Below, in pieces: positions 1 to 7,338 of a DNA stretch of 21,109 nucleotides; the stretch's first letter is position 1; the number at the start of each line of letters is the position of its first letter. This DNA comes from a virus. Location: IMG/VR virus record IMGVR_UViG_3300025941_000110, positions 1-21,109 of that record. One strand, written 5' to 3'. Position numbers and translations under genes: made by a program. The notes under the pieces are model-generated. The model searched no databases. It had not been told where the DNA came from and saw nothing but the letters and a program-made list of their open reading frames with translations.

Positions 1-10
1 AATGATTAGC

Positions 11-406
11 CTAAGCCCTGACACTAGGAGCGCCAGGAACCACAGCGTGCTCGTAATAGTCAGCATCGTGGCGGCCCACATAAAGTAATCGTAGATATTG
101 CACATAGCTTAATCCCGCAATCAGATAGTTGTAAAAATCTGGCGGGGAATAGGCCATGTATAGGCGATAACCTACGAAATTAATGATCACTGAGGCAATG
201 CATGTGGCCTGTATGTGATCGCACAATCTTCCGCTGATGTGATGCTGAGCGACATACAACAGAAGCAAATCTACAGCACCCGCGCTTCCATGATAGATAG
301 CCATCATCTGAGGTGTATTAGCACACCCTAGCATGACCCAATCATGAATCTTTGCCGCAATAAAAAAGACGGCAATAAGCAATAAACGCGAGCGCCAACC
401 GTTCAT
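11..406 (-). CDS. Four-helix phage membrane protein, possible lysis-cassette member
   Basis: Encodes 131 residues. Four hydrophobic stretches are visible, at roughly residues 7-22, 43-57, 66-84 and 92-110, joined by short polar loops and followed by a charged tail (GRHDADYYEH). This makes it an integral inner-membrane protein with no recognisable enzyme motif. Its ATG overlaps the stop of the preceding 35-aa ORF (ATGA). No good Shine-Dalgarno site sits in front of it, so translation is probably coupled. It is the last gene of the structural operon in this window. In related podoviruses a membrane protein at the end of the late operon often precedes the endolysin, so a holin or lysis-accessory role is possible but unproven. 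The gene further downstream lies outside the window. Confidence 0.7.
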   Translation of the reverse strand: MNGWRSRLLLIAVFFIAAKIHDWVMLGCANTPQMMAIYHGSAGAVDLLLLYVAQHHISGRLCDHIQATCIASVIINFVGYRLYMAYSPPDFYNYLIAGLSYVQYLRLLYVGRHDADYYEHAVVPGAPSVRA

Positions 407-510
407 TTGGTTTTTTTAGGAGTTTGAGTTTTTACCGGGACAGATGAGGTTTTTTCATCTGGTGGCCGTTGTTGACCACCACCACCTGTAGCCATATTGA
501 TCTTATTCAT
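403..510 (-). CDS. 35-aa Gly/Gln/Pro/Lys-rich peptide sharing a motif with the 559-aa virion protein
   Basis: A 35-codon ORF reading MNKINMATGGGGQQRPP then a Lys/Thr/Pro-rich tail. The start is supported by a strong AAAGGAAGA Shine-Dalgarno sequence just upstream, and its TGA overlaps the next ATG (ATGA), the usual spacing in this operon. It has no hydrophobic segment or known domain. The segment ATGGGGQQRPP also occurs inside the 559-aa virion protein (around nt 5119-5150), so the two genes share a short sequence. It may be a genuine small virion or lysis-associated peptide, or a relic of duplication. The function is unknown. Confidence 0.55.
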   Translation of the reverse strand: MNKINMATGGGGQQRPPDEKTSSVPVKTQTPKKTK

Positions 511-521
511 TCTTCTTCCTT

Positions 522-884
522 TCATTTAACGAGTTGTAGCCGCAATGCAGCTTGTTTTTGTTTCCATTCTTCGATACGGGCCTGATCGCCCTCAAGAAGT
601 GCACGAATACTCTTAGCATCATTTTTTTCCAGTTCTGCGATGATTGCAGCATTTGACTGTGCAATAGCCATTTTTGATTTCAATTTTACATCTTCTGCTG
701 CTACTTCTTCATTAAATAGCAGATCACCATCAATACGAACCGCACCAGTGATATCTATAGATGGTATTTCACCATCAATTGATTCATCCCACAGAACAAA
801 TGTCGGATCAAAATACGATCCACCTTCTTCAATTTCGATTAATTGACGACCAGATATTTTATCAATTACAAGAAGTTTGCTCAT
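522..884 (-). CDS. Small fibre-associated protein, possible fibre assembly partner
   Basis: Encodes 120 residues. The first half is polar and beta-prone (KISGRQLIEIEEGG, FDPTFVLWDE). From about residue 65 the rest is a charged amphipathic helix (KSIRALLEGDQARIEEWKQ) likely to form a coiled coil. The gene starts inside the stop of the fibre gene (ATGA overlap), so the two are translationally coupled. Small proteins with an acidic N-terminal part and C-terminal helix directly after a fibre gene are commonly fibre chaperones or assembly factors. That is an inference from position, since I recognise no specific family with certainty. It could instead be a minor virion component. Confidence 0.65.
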   Translation of the reverse strand: MSKLLVIDKISGRQLIEIEEGGSYFDPTFVLWDESIDGEIPSIDITGAVRIDGDLLFNEEVAAEDVKLKSKMAIAQSNAAIIAELEKNDAKSIRALLEGDQARIEEWKQKQAALRLQLVK

Positions 885-2014
885 GGGGTATTTACCTTCG
901 CAATTGACATCATCGTAGTACTAAAAGCATCTACAGCATTGGCTGTAGTTCCATAATGAGAACGAATAACATCACCAGCACTTAATTTCAATGTTCGTGT
1001 GATCGATCCAATCACTATTGCATAACTTGATCCAACACGATTTGAAGCAGTGAAGCCAACTGCATCAATATCAGTTGTAAGTTGAGCCGAATTGATAGAA
1101 ATGCCAACAGTGGTTGGCGATGCTGTTCCACCACCTTGCGCAATGTTTGTGATAGCATAGAATCCATTTTCGTTGATCGTGAACGAAGATCCCAAAGTAG
1201 CGCTGTCGGCATATGTGATAGCAGTTCCGACATTCTTCAAAACAGTTGTGTATCGCCGAATTCTCGTATTCGTTGATCCGAATCCATTACCCGTGTGAAC
1301 AACTACTTCATGGTCGCCAATTGGCGTCAAAGCAAGCGGTTTGCCATCAGCACGTTGATATTTCGTAATACGCGCTGCTGCGCCATCGCCGCGAATAGTT
1401 GCTGTATCTCCTACCGCAGTCGTGATATTTGCACCAGTTGGAAGAATAAGTGTTGCACTGTTTGTTAGTGTCAAAATACCATCAAAAACAACTTCTCTCA
1501 TTGCTCCACTAGGGATAGTAAAAGCAGTGATATTAGTCGTCCCAGTGATATGTACAAGATTGCCTGTAGCTGTTGACAAATTAACTGTTGCAGCACTAGC
1601 AATATCTGCACCTTTTGCTTCATTGATACGTGATGTATATGTAATCGGAATGGTAAATGTATCAGTCCAGCTCGCATTTGTACCATCTGTAGTTACGAAT
1701 TTCCCGGCATTCCCAGCCTGCAAAGGAAGTGCAGTATTGAATGTTGCAGTAGTAATAGCATTCTGCATAAACAACAAAGTCACTGCATCTTGAGGCAATG
1801 TCGGATTAGCAAGACTGGTAAGTTTGAAATTGTTCCACGAAATATTAGCTGTAGGCGTACCTTGCCCATCTCGAGTAATGCAGTTTCCTAAACCAGCCGA
1901 TGTGATATCGCTCGTATCATCATCCATATTTGTTGGTAGAATAGGTATACCGGTAGCAGCTTCTTGCGTCCAATTATGCTTTCGGTTAAACGTGCCAGAG
2001 CCATTCCATGGCAT
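881..2014 (-). CDS. Tail fibre / receptor-binding protein
   Basis: Encodes 377 residues. The N-terminus (MPWNGSGTFNR, then W-x-x-A-A-T-G-I-P-I and TNMDDDTSDI) is typical of podovirus fibre N-terminal regions that dock to the tail. Residues ~125-225 form a beta-rich repeat-like module of the type seen in many phage fibres (INEAKGADIASA, VFDGILTLTNSA). The C-terminal ~135 residues (from about GDHEVVVHTGNG) look like a C1q/TNF-type jelly-roll head, rich in Thr, Ser and Gly with FTINENGFYAI. No cysteine-rich or enzymatic motif is seen, so it is a binding fibre rather than a depolymerase. The start has an AAGGAG Shine-Dalgarno site. It is separated from the upstream gene by 133 nt, the largest gap within the structural operon, and is followed by a coupled 120-aa partner. 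Confidence 0.82.
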   Translation of the reverse strand: MPWNGSGTFNRKHNWTQEAATGIPILPTNMDDDTSDITSAGLGNCITRDGQGTPTANISWNNFKLTSLANPTLPQDAVTLLFMQNAITTATFNTALPLQAGNAGKFVTTDGTNASWTDTFTIPITYTSRINEAKGADIASAATVNLSTATGNLVHITGTTNITAFTIPSGAMREVVFDGILTLTNSATLILPTGANITTAVGDTATIRGDGAAARITKYQRADGKPLALTPIGDHEVVVHTGNGFGSTNTRIRRYTTVLKNVGTAITYADSATLGSSFTINENGFYAITNIAQGGGTASPTTVGISINSAQLTTDIDAVGFTASNRVGSSYAIVIGSITRTLKLSAGDVIRSHYGTTANAVDAFSTTMMSIAKVNTP

Positions 2015-2147
2015 GATATTTCTCCTTAACTCACAGCGAGGAAATATGTCCTCTGTATTCCTGATCGGTATTGCTCAATGCTTGATTGCTATGATTCTCT
2101 CATGCATTTGTTCATCCGCAGTCAAACTCATCAATAAATTCCCAGAT
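2015..2147. other. 133-nt gap upstream of the fibre gene
   Basis: Unusually long for this operon. On the minus strand it holds only stop-rich short frames: a 6-codon ORF whose ATG overlaps the upstream stop at 2148-2151, and an 18-codon ORF (2075-2131, MSLTADEQMHERIIAIKH) with a weak GGGA box. A short imperfect hairpin (GAGGA...TCCTC, about 2038-2054) lies before the fibre Shine-Dalgarno site. No terminator tail or clear promoter is seen. It may be a scar from swapping of the fibre gene. Confidence 0.5.
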
Positions 2148-3839
2148 TCATCGTTTCGCCGGTTTCTTCTGTGGAACGGCACTTTCAAGAAGCGCGGCTC
2201 CTAGTGGAGCGCCTACAACAGGTGATGCAAACTGAGTCAATGCCGCACCTTTTTGCGCGCCTTGTAAGACCGCATTTTCAGCAGCCGTACTGCCAGCGGA
2301 AAGACCTCGTGCCAAAGCGACAGATGGCGCTGTTGTATAAAGCTGTGAGGCTAACCATGCAGGGACAGAGAGCGCAACATTGACTGGGTTCCCAGGATTA
2401 AAAGAGCGGGTAGCTGTGCCGCTATCTCCTACAATTGCAGGGAAAGCTTGTGAGAATCGTGCTGCATCATAAAGTGGCGATTCATTGCGGCCAAAAAGGA
2501 ATCCCGTTCTATCTTTTGCCTGAAGTGCTGAAGCTAATGCACGACCGTTCACATTACCATTTGATGGATTAACAATGTTTTGACGACTAGTAAGCACCAT
2601 CAAGTTACGATATTGACTGCGTGCATCGCCAAATCGTTGCGCAAGTTCTGACGGTAGGCCAGCTTGGAGCAGATCATCTACCTGGCTTTTCACATCGCCC
2701 AACGCCATCCCTAGTTGACGATCACCCATTGGTGAGGTCATCGCTTGATTCGAAGCTTTCGTAAGCTTACTTCCCAAATCGGCTAATTGCTCAGCACTAG
2801 CATCACCTTTTGCAGCATAATTCATCAAGCGCTTAACTAGCGGATGATCGGCAATTGATTTCGTACCTTCGCCAATCAGTCCTTCGTAATTTTTCTCAAT
2901 ATCGACTAGATTGTTCAAGAACTGATCAGGATCTATTGTCCGATTACCAGTTGCCTTAACTTCATCATAAACGCCACCAATACGGTCAGCGGCTCGGCCA
3001 AGTACAGTCGAGTCAACAGTTTTGGAAGTTTCTCCAATAGCTTTAGCAGCCTGTTGATTGAGAACAGTCTGATTGGTTTGTTTGATATTACTGAATGGTC
3101 CGGCTGTAATTGGATAGCTTTCAGCAGCGGCCTCTATCATTTGCAGAGGCTTACTACCTGTCGCCTGACCTGGCGTTAGCTTCATCCCTAATTGCTTACC
3201 TGCGGCAGCAGCAGAACGCTGTGCGTCAGTCAAACCGGCCGCTGCGCTAGATACTTCATCGAGAGGAATATTCTGAGGCTGCAAACGTTCTGCCAATGCT
3301 GAGCCAATTTTATTCTTGAGCGTAGATGCGCCTTTCGCCGCAATATCTCCGATATATTTACCTGCAACACCGCCAGCAGCACCCAACCCAACATTTTGCA
3401 ATACACTTTCATCGGCCTTTGTAGGCTGCAACGCTCCAGTACCACCCCCAACTAATGCCGCACCCAATGCAGTATTTGCGCCTGGAATAAGCATTGCAGG
3501 CGCCGCTGCTGCACCAGCACCAATAACTTGACCGACAAGACCAGCCTTCGTAGCAGCCAGGGGGTCCATATTGGCGCGATAATCGTTAATCTCATTCTGA
3601 TCAGCTAGGCCAAGACGTTGTTTTGCTCCTAGATAAAGGCCCATCATTCCGCCGCCAATACCTGCTAATCCGCGCTCAAGAGGATTCATCTGCTCCAAAA
3701 TTTGCTGCTGGCCGGATTTAGGCGCAGATTGAGGCGTTGGAGTGCGCGCAGTTTGCGTTACCGCATTCCAGTCAATAGCGCCACCACCTCCATTTTGAGC
3801 TGGCTGACCACTAACAGCATTCCAATCAATAGCAGGCAT
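2148..3839 (-). CDS. Internal virion / DNA-ejection protein with Gly-Ala-rich membrane-like segments
   Basis: Encodes 563 residues. The N-terminus carries a direct peptide repeat, AIDWNAV at residues 3-9 and 21-27, separated by a Gly/Gln linker. Residues ~57-72 (GLAGIGGGMMGLYLGA) and ~99-137 (long Gly/Ala/Leu runs such as GAGAAAAPAMLIPGA) are hydrophobic and glycine-zipper-like. Proteins ejected into the host envelope by podoviruses often have such segments. The rest is mainly helical and Ala/Gln-rich, ending in a basic tail (QKKPAKR). It follows another large Gln-rich virion protein with a TGATG overlap. By position and composition it corresponds to the internal or pilot proteins (P22 gp7/gp16/gp20 or T7 gp14-16 type). 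I see no lytic transglycosylase motif. Assignment to a specific family would need profile searching. Confidence 0.72.
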   Translation of the reverse strand: MPAIDWNAVSGQPAQNGGGGAIDWNAVTQTARTPTPQSAPKSGQQQILEQMNPLERGLAGIGGGMMGLYLGAKQRLGLADQNEINDYRANMDPLAATKAGLVGQVIGAGAAAAPAMLIPGANTALGAALVGGGTGALQPTKADESVLQNVGLGAAGGVAGKYIGDIAAKGASTLKNKIGSALAERLQPQNIPLDEVSSAAAGLTDAQRSAAAAGKQLGMKLTPGQATGSKPLQMIEAAAESYPITAGPFSNIKQTNQTVLNQQAAKAIGETSKTVDSTVLGRAADRIGGVYDEVKATGNRTIDPDQFLNNLVDIEKNYEGLIGEGTKSIADHPLVKRLMNYAAKGDASAEQLADLGSKLTKASNQAMTSPMGDRQLGMALGDVKSQVDDLLQAGLPSELAQRFGDARSQYRNLMVLTSRQNIVNPSNGNVNGRALASALQAKDRTGFLFGRNESPLYDAARFSQAFPAIVGDSGTATRSFNPGNPVNVALSVPAWLASQLYTTAPSVALARGLSAGSTAAENAVLQGAQKGAALTQFASPVVGAPLGAALLESAVPQKKPAKR

Positions 3840-5518
3840 CAGAATGCTCCCATTTGATCGAGTTTCTGCACGTTATTAAGGATTTTTTGCCATGAGCTAG
3901 GATTCTGTTGCTTAATCTGCTGTACTACTTGTTGAACATTTCCATTTTGGCTAGCTTCCGCCAGACGACGTCCAAGGCTAACAGTCCCAGGATCGGCAGC
4001 ATTATTGAATTTGCTCAGGAAGCCCTGAAGATCAGAAAGCTGCCCCCCATTTTGCAGGAAATTATTTGCTGCTTTTCCTCGTGCTTCGCGTGCATCAATC
4101 TGGCTGACCAACATCGGAATAACTTTTTGCATACCTGCATTGGTCATTTCGCCGTTAGGGAATGCAGCCTGAATGTTAGCTTGCTGCGCATCAGTACCGG
4201 TTCCGCCCTTTCCAAGTTGCGACATGACCATATTGGCGGAAAGCTTCTTCATGACATCCTGATCTGACTGTGCGCCAGTCATATCGATGCCAGCGTTTGA
4301 TGCCAATGCCTTGAGGCGAGCAATACCACCAGAGCCAGGACCGAACTGACCAGCCTGCGCCAAATGCCACATCTCATTAAGAATCTGGCGATGCTGCGCG
4401 TTATTCGTGTTCTCAGAATTGATCTGCGTATAAAGCTGATTACCTTGATCAGTCATCAACTTATTAGTCTGAGTCTGGCCAAGTTGCGGGCGTGCCGAAT
4501 TATATGATTGCAGCAACATTTGGGCTTGTTGATTACCTGCATTCGCTGCCTGCTGGATTTGTTGTAGGCGAGCCTGCGGAAGTTGACCACCAGTATAAGG
4601 AGGTACTTCACCAGGGTTCAATCCAAGCTGTTGAGTTCCAGCAGTAGCAGCAGGGCCAGCCCATACAGGGACCTGCTCGCCATTCGGGCCAGTTACCTGC
4701 GTGATATTCGTTCCCGAACGAGCAGCATTCTCAGCGCCTGCAAGTTGTGCACGAGCACCTGCAACCCCACCTACAGGAGCGGCTCCGACAACACCATTTT
4801 GAACGCCATATTGCAGATTATTCGATGGATCAGCCCCAACCATTGCAAGTTGAGGATTACCTTGTGCGTCATAACGAATATTCGACTGATTTGGCGAAAG
4901 TGATGCACTTGTGGTAATGGCGTTGCGTGCAGCGGGCGATACACCAGAGAAAATGTCATTTTTCATCTGATCAGTTGGCTCAGCCGCTTTATATCGAGCG
5001 GCAGCATATTTGTCAGCGGTTCCCTGAGGAAGCAAACCAAGTTGCTCGCCCATTGCATAATTGCGCCATACAGGATCTTGGCGTACATCAGGAACCATTT
5101 GCCCGATTCCAGGCGGAGGCCGTTGCTGACCACCGCCACCAGTTGCTGCCATTGAATTTGCATCGCCCTGTGCGGGTGCTGCACCGCCCTGTGCTAGCAT
5201 GGGAGAACCTGTTTGCTGCTCTCCGCCACCGCCGAGCATCTGCGCCATTAGATTCAGCCTTTGTTGGCCAATCTTGGATTGGATATCACCAATCTGCGCG
5301 TTTGCTTCTTGCATACGCTGCGGGGTCTTATAAGCGAGTAATGCATTCCCAATGATCGAACCAAGGCCAATTGGAGCATTAGCCTGTACTGGCGTTACTC
5401 CTCCATATGCTTTAGCCTGAAGCGCCTGGGCAAGCGCTAACTGTTGCTCAGCATTAGCAAGCTGAGCATTTAGGTTCGGATCAAGACGCCCGAGGAAGCT
5501 ATTATCTTGTGCTGCCAT
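3839..5518 (-). CDS. Large Gln/Ala-rich virion (internal/ejection) protein
   Basis: Encodes 559 residues, dominated by Gln, Ala, Gly and Asn. The N-terminal ~90 residues are helical and heptad-like (NAQLANAEQQLALAQALQAK; QIGDIQSKIGQQRLNLMAQM). A low-complexity Gly/Gln/Pro linker follows at ~100-140 and includes ATGGGGQQRPP, which recurs in the 35-aa ORF at 403-510. The C-terminal ~200 residues are again helical. There is no signal peptide, catalytic motif or cysteine pattern. It starts immediately after the upstream stop (TAAATG) with a GGTGG box and overlaps the next gene by TGATG. The location between the S74-containing protein and the Gly-Ala-rich ejection protein suggests an internal head protein. 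The exact role is inferred. Confidence 0.68.
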   Translation of the reverse strand: MAAQDNSFLGRLDPNLNAQLANAEQQLALAQALQAKAYGGVTPVQANAPIGLGSIIGNALLAYKTPQRMQEANAQIGDIQSKIGQQRLNLMAQMLGGGGEQQTGSPMLAQGGAAPAQGDANSMAATGGGGQQRPPPGIGQMVPDVRQDPVWRNYAMGEQLGLLPQGTADKYAAARYKAAEPTDQMKNDIFSGVSPAARNAITTSASLSPNQSNIRYDAQGNPQLAMVGADPSNNLQYGVQNGVVGAAPVGGVAGARAQLAGAENAARSGTNITQVTGPNGEQVPVWAGPAATAGTQQLGLNPGEVPPYTGGQLPQARLQQIQQAANAGNQQAQMLLQSYNSARPQLGQTQTNKLMTDQGNQLYTQINSENTNNAQHRQILNEMWHLAQAGQFGPGSGGIARLKALASNAGIDMTGAQSDQDVMKKLSANMVMSQLGKGGTGTDAQQANIQAAFPNGEMTNAGMQKVIPMLVSQIDAREARGKAANNFLQNGGQLSDLQGFLSKFNNAADPGTVSLGRRLAEASQNGNVQQVVQQIKQQNPSSWQKILNNVQKLDQMGAF

Positions 5519-6922
5519 TTAGGCCACCTTCGAATAATCAACTGCCATGTAACCAGATGGAGTTTTTGCTACTGCATCCGGCTGTTTCTTCATCAATTCC
5601 TGTGCCATCACACCACGCATTCGTTGCTTGTCTGGATCACCTTTGTAATTATATTCATAGACATTGTTGCCGCCTGGTGTTTTACCTACTTTATCAATAT
5701 TCTCCTTCAGACGTTTGTCAGAGAATAGATATGACCCCGCTTGCACAAGTGATCCGATATCACCCATCAGTCCATTATGATATCCAACCTGATTTTGATA
5801 AGCCTGATTATTGATGCCTGCGATATCAGTCCCAGCAACATTTGCTCCAGGTACATTACCAAATGATGGCATTTGCGGCTGCGCTCCAGATTGCAAAGCA
5901 TTATAGGTCTGTAGCGGCTGATTGTATTGCGCATATACATCTTGCATGCCCTGAGCATGTGCAGCGTTATTAACACCAGCTTGATTCAGCAGATTGTTGT
6001 AGTTTTGAGTCAATGCAGAATTATTCAGATTTGCATTAAACATGCCTTGTTGATTTTGCGCTGCCATATTTGCCAGATTAATTTGCGTCTGAGCATCAGC
6101 AGCATGATTGGCTAATCCAGCATTTGCCAATGCCTGATCAAACCCTTGTTGCTGGGCCTGATTGGCAAATTGACCAGATTGTAGGTTCATACCGAAGGCC
6201 GTATTCCCCGCGTTCAATCCCTGACCAAAGGCAGCATTCTGTGCCTGCTGTTGCGAGAATGTTTGATTACGAGCAAGTTCTGATTGCGCACGATCATAGG
6301 CAGCCGATCCTTGCGTGATACCTTGAGCCGCAAGTTGAGCCTGCAAATCATTACTCTGATTCTTGAATTGCGGATTCAGATAGGCCATCTGATTCTGATA
6401 GGCGGCGTCCTGTGCGCCCTGGATCACACCCGGAATATTGCTCCAATCACCCAAAGTTCGTTGCACATCTCCACCGCCGTTTCCGACATTGGTAACATAC
6501 TTACCGGTTGCGGCCTGAGATGCAGGGCCAGCAGAATGCGTATAAGCTGTATTAAGCGCAGCAGACATACCAGGAGATACACCATAATCCAATTTGCCTA
6601 CACCTGATGTATCAATAGGTTTGGAATACTGGTTTGCAACATTACCAAGTAAATTGCCACTGATGTTTTGCTGTTGCTGCTGATTCTTGAGTTGTTGGTC
6701 AAGAATGCCTTGCACCTGCGGATTAAGAGAAGTCGTTTGCTGATATTTTGGTGTTCCATCAGCATTAGTGCCAACAACTTGATAGGTACTGGACCCAAAT
6801 GGCGAATATTGATCAACACGATTCAGGTTTGCATTCGCAATCGCAGTATTGATATTCGAACCGGTCTGCGCATTCGCCGTATCTTGTGCACTCGACGGTT
6901 TTGGTTTGCTCAGAAATCCCAT
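5519..6922 (-). CDS. Gln/Asn-rich virion protein with a C-terminal short S74-like chaperone motif
   Basis: Encodes 467 residues. The bulk (about 20-390) is a Gln/Asn/Ala-rich, repetitive helical region (QNAAFGQGLNAGN, NQAQQQGFDQALANAG) of the sort found in podovirus internal or tail proteins. The last 67 residues are distinct: SDKRLKENI, then YEYNYKGDP, then RGVMAQEL, PDAV and GYMAVDYSKV. This series matches the peptidase S74 / intramolecular chaperone signature. There the Ser of the Ser-Asp pair (here S401-D402 after LF) is the autocleavage nucleophile and a conserved Lys follows. The domain is shorter than the ~110-160 residues of endosialidase chaperones, so processing may or may not occur. 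A GGAG site precedes the start, 2 nt after the acetyltransferase stop. Confidence 0.75.
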   Translation of the reverse strand: MGFLSKPKPSSAQDTANAQTGSNINTAIANANLNRVDQYSPFGSSTYQVVGTNADGTPKYQQTTSLNPQVQGILDQQLKNQQQQQNISGNLLGNVANQYSKPIDTSGVGKLDYGVSPGMSAALNTAYTHSAGPASQAATGKYVTNVGNGGGDVQRTLGDWSNIPGVIQGAQDAAYQNQMAYLNPQFKNQSNDLQAQLAAQGITQGSAAYDRAQSELARNQTFSQQQAQNAAFGQGLNAGNTAFGMNLQSGQFANQAQQQGFDQALANAGLANHAADAQTQINLANMAAQNQQGMFNANLNNSALTQNYNNLLNQAGVNNAAHAQGMQDVYAQYNQPLQTYNALQSGAQPQMPSFGNVPGANVAGTDIAGINNQAYQNQVGYHNGLMGDIGSLVQAGSYLFSDKRLKENIDKVGKTPGGNNVYEYNYKGDPDKQRMRGVMAQELMKKQPDAVAKTPSGYMAVDYSKVA

Positions 6923-6924
6923 GA

Positions 6925-7338
6925 CTAACTCTCCAAAAATTTACATTGTTCACGAGTCATCGAGTAGATAATCAGGCCACCGTCGGGTGCCACATCTTTG
7001 ATGAATGCCTCAAGTTTAAATCCTAATCCTTCATCAAACCGGCGTGCTGCCAAATTTGATTCTAATACGGTTCCAAGCAATTTTTTGCATTTCAGTACAT
7101 CAAAAACATAGTGAAATACTGAAGTCAGATATTTTTTAGTTGCCCAATGTCGTCCTTCGCCTGCGACATGAATTGAAATGCTAACGCCATTATATCCCTC
7201 AAGCCACACTGCACCGCGAATACGCTCTCCTTCTACCAAGGCGATTGTCGTATGTGCCTCATTCGCCAAGGGATGCTGCAATCGTTGAGACATCCATTCT
7301 TTAACACGCGCCGAATCACCGAAATATACCTGGCTCAC
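6925..7338 (-). CDS. GNAT-family N-acetyltransferase
   Basis: Encodes about 137 residues from a GTG start that overlaps the stop of the nozzle gene (GTGA). An in-frame ATG at 7380 has no Shine-Dalgarno site and lies 45 nt inside the nozzle gene, so GTG is preferred. The GNAT fold is recognisable. The sequence runs from TTIALVEGERIRGAVWLEGYN through the strand SISIHVAG, the CoA-binding-loop region GRHWATKKYLT, the helix YVFDVLKCKKLLGTV, the N-x-A-A-R-R-F-D-E-G-L-G-F-K motif typical of RimJ-like acetyltransferases, and a final IYSMTREQ strand. Such enzymes transfer acetyl from acetyl-CoA to an amine, but the substrate is unknown. Its place between nozzle and internal-protein genes suggests modification of a virion or host protein early or during assembly, which is inference. 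Confidence 0.82.
   Translation of the reverse strand: MSQVYFGDSARVKEWMSQRLQHPLANEAHTTIALVEGERIRGAVWLEGYNGVSISIHVAGEGRHWATKKYLTSVFHYVFDVLKCKKLLGTVLESNLAARRFDEGLGFKLEAFIKDVAPDGGLIIYSMTREQCKFLES

Noticed and set aside
881-2014. Diversity-generating retroelement target in the fibre, as in BPP-1
   Set aside because: No reverse transcriptase, template repeat or C-type-lectin variable end is seen in the window.
2046-2204. 52-aa hydrophobic plus-strand ORF with a GAGGA box
   Set aside because: It runs into the fibre-side gap and the antisense end of the 563-aa gene. It is the only plus-strand candidate with a start signal, but one signal and a mirror-composition tail are insufficient.
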